64,000 nucleotides of DNA, taken from NCBI GenBank assembly GCA_903919125.1, contig CAIXGS010000009.1, forward strand, positions 31,002 to 95,001, read 5' to 3'. Under the pieces are notes generated by a model. The model ran no database searches. It worked only from the letters and a program-made list of their open reading frames with translations, and was not told the origin of the DNA. This stretch comes from an uncultured Spartobacteria bacterium (GTDB lineage Bacteria > Verrucomicrobiota > Verrucomicrobiia > Chthoniobacterales > Chthoniobacteraceae). Of this stretch, positions 62,696-64,000 are shown in pieces. The translations under genes were made by a program, and so were the position numbers. Positions within the stretch are counted from its first letter, which is position 1, and each line of letters opens with the position of its first letter.

Positions 62696-63777
62696 TGTCT
62701 GATAGTCCTCACGAAGTCCAATTGGTGCTGGCCGAATTCGACCGCAGCCAGTTATCGGAATCTCAACGCGACCTACAAGGCGATGACTTCCGCACAGCGG
62801 TTCAGGATCACCTGAGCGCGCAATTCATCGACGAAGGCGGAGCGGCAGAGGTGGTGGTGACTGAGGACCGGATCATCATCCGCTGGTCGGCGTCCTCGGA
62901 AGCTAAGTCAATCACCGAGCGCGGAATTAATTGGTTGAAGGAAGGGGATTACGAAAAGGGAATCGCCACTCTGCGGCTGGCTTTGCTACGAAACTCGACA
63001 GATTCCGCCGCGCTTTTCAACTTGGGGATGGCCTTAAGTGATAAAGGGGTCTTGGAGGAGTCTGTGAATTTTCTCAAGCAGTCAGTGGCCGTGCACCCTT
63101 CGCATGCCCATGGCTGGGTGGCGTTGGGGGTGGCGCAAGCGCGGATGGGAGATGATGCCTCCGCAATCGACTCGCTTAAAAAAGCGGTAATAATTAATCC
63201 GAAGGATGGATATTCCCATAAAAACCTCGGCGCTCTCCTCTCTCGGATGGGCAATGCGAATGAGGCATTGAAGCATCTGCAGTTGGCAACCCAAATGCTA
63301 CCTACCGACCCAGATACTTGGTTCAATCTGGCTGGGGCATTGGCGGAGGCAGGGGTGCTGGACGACGCCGATGAAGCCTATAAAAAGGTGATCCATCTGG
63401 CTCCGAACGGCCCATTGGCCCACCGGTCCGAGGCCGCTAGGAACCGAATTGTGGAAAGCACTTTCCGGGAGCGTGGTGGTGATTTGAGGCCGGATGCATT
63501 CTCCTACTGCCTCAGTGCCTTGCAAAGGTTCGATGGCATGCCAAAAGCGGAGATCCAGCGCATTACCTTCGAGATCGCGATGCTAGGTACCCGTGGCCTA
63601 CAAGTGAACGATCCAGCCGAGCAATACACGCTCAATGCCATCCCTGGAAAGTTTTCTGGGCTGCATCTGCTGTGCATCGAATACGTGGGTTTCAAATTGA
63701 TCGACCCGTCGGTGGATCTTGGTTTCGATTTATCCGCTGAATACGCAGCCGCGTGCCTAATTCGAGGAAAGATGTGA
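62695..63777 (+). CDS. TPR protein with conserved C-terminal domain
   Basis: 360 residues. After a 70-residue N-terminal region come five tetratricopeptide repeats (about 73-239), for example SAALFNLGMALSDKGVLEES and GYSHKNLGALLSRMGNANEA. A C-terminal domain (about 265-355) reads EIQRITFEIAMLGTRGLQVN, then PGKFSGLHLLCIEYVGFKLI and DLGFDLSAEYAAACL. I recall such blocks from other uncharacterised TPR proteins, which suggests a conserved domain. There is no signal peptide. It overlaps the previous gene by 1 bp and is likely a protein-interaction partner in the same system. Confidence 0.75.
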   Translation: MSDSPHEVQLVLAEFDRSQLSESQRDLQGDDFRTAVQDHLSAQFIDEGGAAEVVVTEDRIIIRWSASSEAKSITERGINWLKEGDYEKGIATLRLALLRNSTDSAALFNLGMALSDKGVLEESVNFLKQSVAVHPSHAHGWVALGVAQARMGDDASAIDSLKKAVIINPKDGYSHKNLGALLSRMGNANEALKHLQLATQMLPTDPDTWFNLAGALAEAGVLDDADEAYKKVIHLAPNGPLAHRSEAARNRIVESTFRERGGDLRPDAFSYCLSALQRFDGMPKAEIQRITFEIAMLGTRGLQVNDPAEQYTLNAIPGKFSGLHLLCIEYVGFKLIDPSVDLGFDLSAEYAAACLIRGKM

Positions 63778-63861
63778 CGCTTTTCAGGGATTGGAATCCT
63801 GAGGGCAACGAGATTTGGCGTGCGACGCCCCGTTAGCGGTGGAGAACCACTAGGATCTCTG

Positions 63862-64000
63862 TAATACCAAATCTTGAAGAAAACTGGTTCTTCTCTCCCG
63901 GGAACGCGGAGCCCTAGCTCCGCTTTGACGCCCCAAAAGCTCGGACAGGCATTGCGGAGCTGGGGCTCCGCGCTCCCAGGTGCTGAGGTCTCTTGAATCA
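63862..64000. repeat. Dispersed repeat R, full copy 2 (cut by window end)
   Basis: Begins TAATACCAAATCTTGAAGAA, then CTCTCCCGGGA, the hairpin GCGGAGCCCTAGCTCCGC, a variable middle, the second hairpin GCGGAGCTGGGGCTCCGC and CTCCCAGGTGCTGAGGT. It is nearly identical to the copy at 48622 and its left end equals the deleted copy at 5847. The right end may lie beyond the window. Confidence 0.7.

Overview
The window looks like chromosomal DNA of a member of the Verrucomicrobiota (PVC superphylum). The main reasons are the marker families: a PVC-type CxxCH cytochrome/propeller protein (45700-48624), a ThuA-domain protein, a DUF1080 protein, Tat-exported Gfo/Idh/MocA and hydroxypyruvate-isomerase-like proteins, an OpcA-Zwf pair, and a WD40 Ser/Thr kinase. 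Most genes lack a clear Shine-Dalgarno sequence, and several start at GTG or TTG. I cannot name the genus. I see no rRNA or tRNA gene, insertion sequence or CRISPR array.

Layout. 1-1785: an ECF sigma operon on the minus strand (sigma factor, small membrane protein, Spy/CpxP-like periplasmic protein, start of an EF-hand alpha/beta hydrolase), divergent from a histidine kinase/LuxR-type regulator pair (1913-4322). 4323-6141: a gene-poor stretch with two hairpin-built inverted-repeat elements, three copies of a short repeat, a broken HipB-like regulator and a deleted copy of a dispersed repeat. 6142-19681: queA, a conserved protein of unclear role, a FitAB-type toxin-antitoxin pair, coaX, an SGNH hydrolase, a three-domain fusion (LMW phosphatase + RpiB + SHMT), zwf-opcA, class II aldolase and a Tat-type sugar isomerase homologue. 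19763-31063: Rep/UvrD helicase, DUF1080, trmL, a degenerate class III cyclase overlapping recR, corA, a glycosyltransferase and a large kinase. 31236-38778: two minus-strand groups, rsbU-like phosphatase-grpE-dnaJ-rsmE-ogt and hsp33-tcdA-TPR. 38850-48624: thuA, gyrB-gyrA and the PVC cytochrome protein.

49020-53304 is an accessory patch: two unknown proteins, a rhomboid protease, a truncated C39-like peptidase and a kinase with DIS in place of DFG. 53400-58484 returns to metabolism and tRNA modification: a Tat-type oxidoreductase divergent from an eda-kdgK operon, then an MnmC homologue whose methyltransferase half has lost its key motifs. The right end (58534-63777) holds a VapBC-type pair followed by the most interesting module: a predicted PD-(D/E)XK nuclease-DUF2075 helicase with a C-terminal LexA/UmuD-like S24 domain, complete with an Ala-Gly candidate cleavage site and Ser/Lys dyad. 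Behind it come a protein that looks like an inactivated ImmA/IrrE peptidase and a TPR protein overlapping it by one base. I propose this as a candidate stress-responsive or defence system.

A dispersed hairpin-containing repeat occurs three times (5847, 48622, 63862). Two full copies flank the 15-kb right-hand segment containing the accessory patch and the helicase module.
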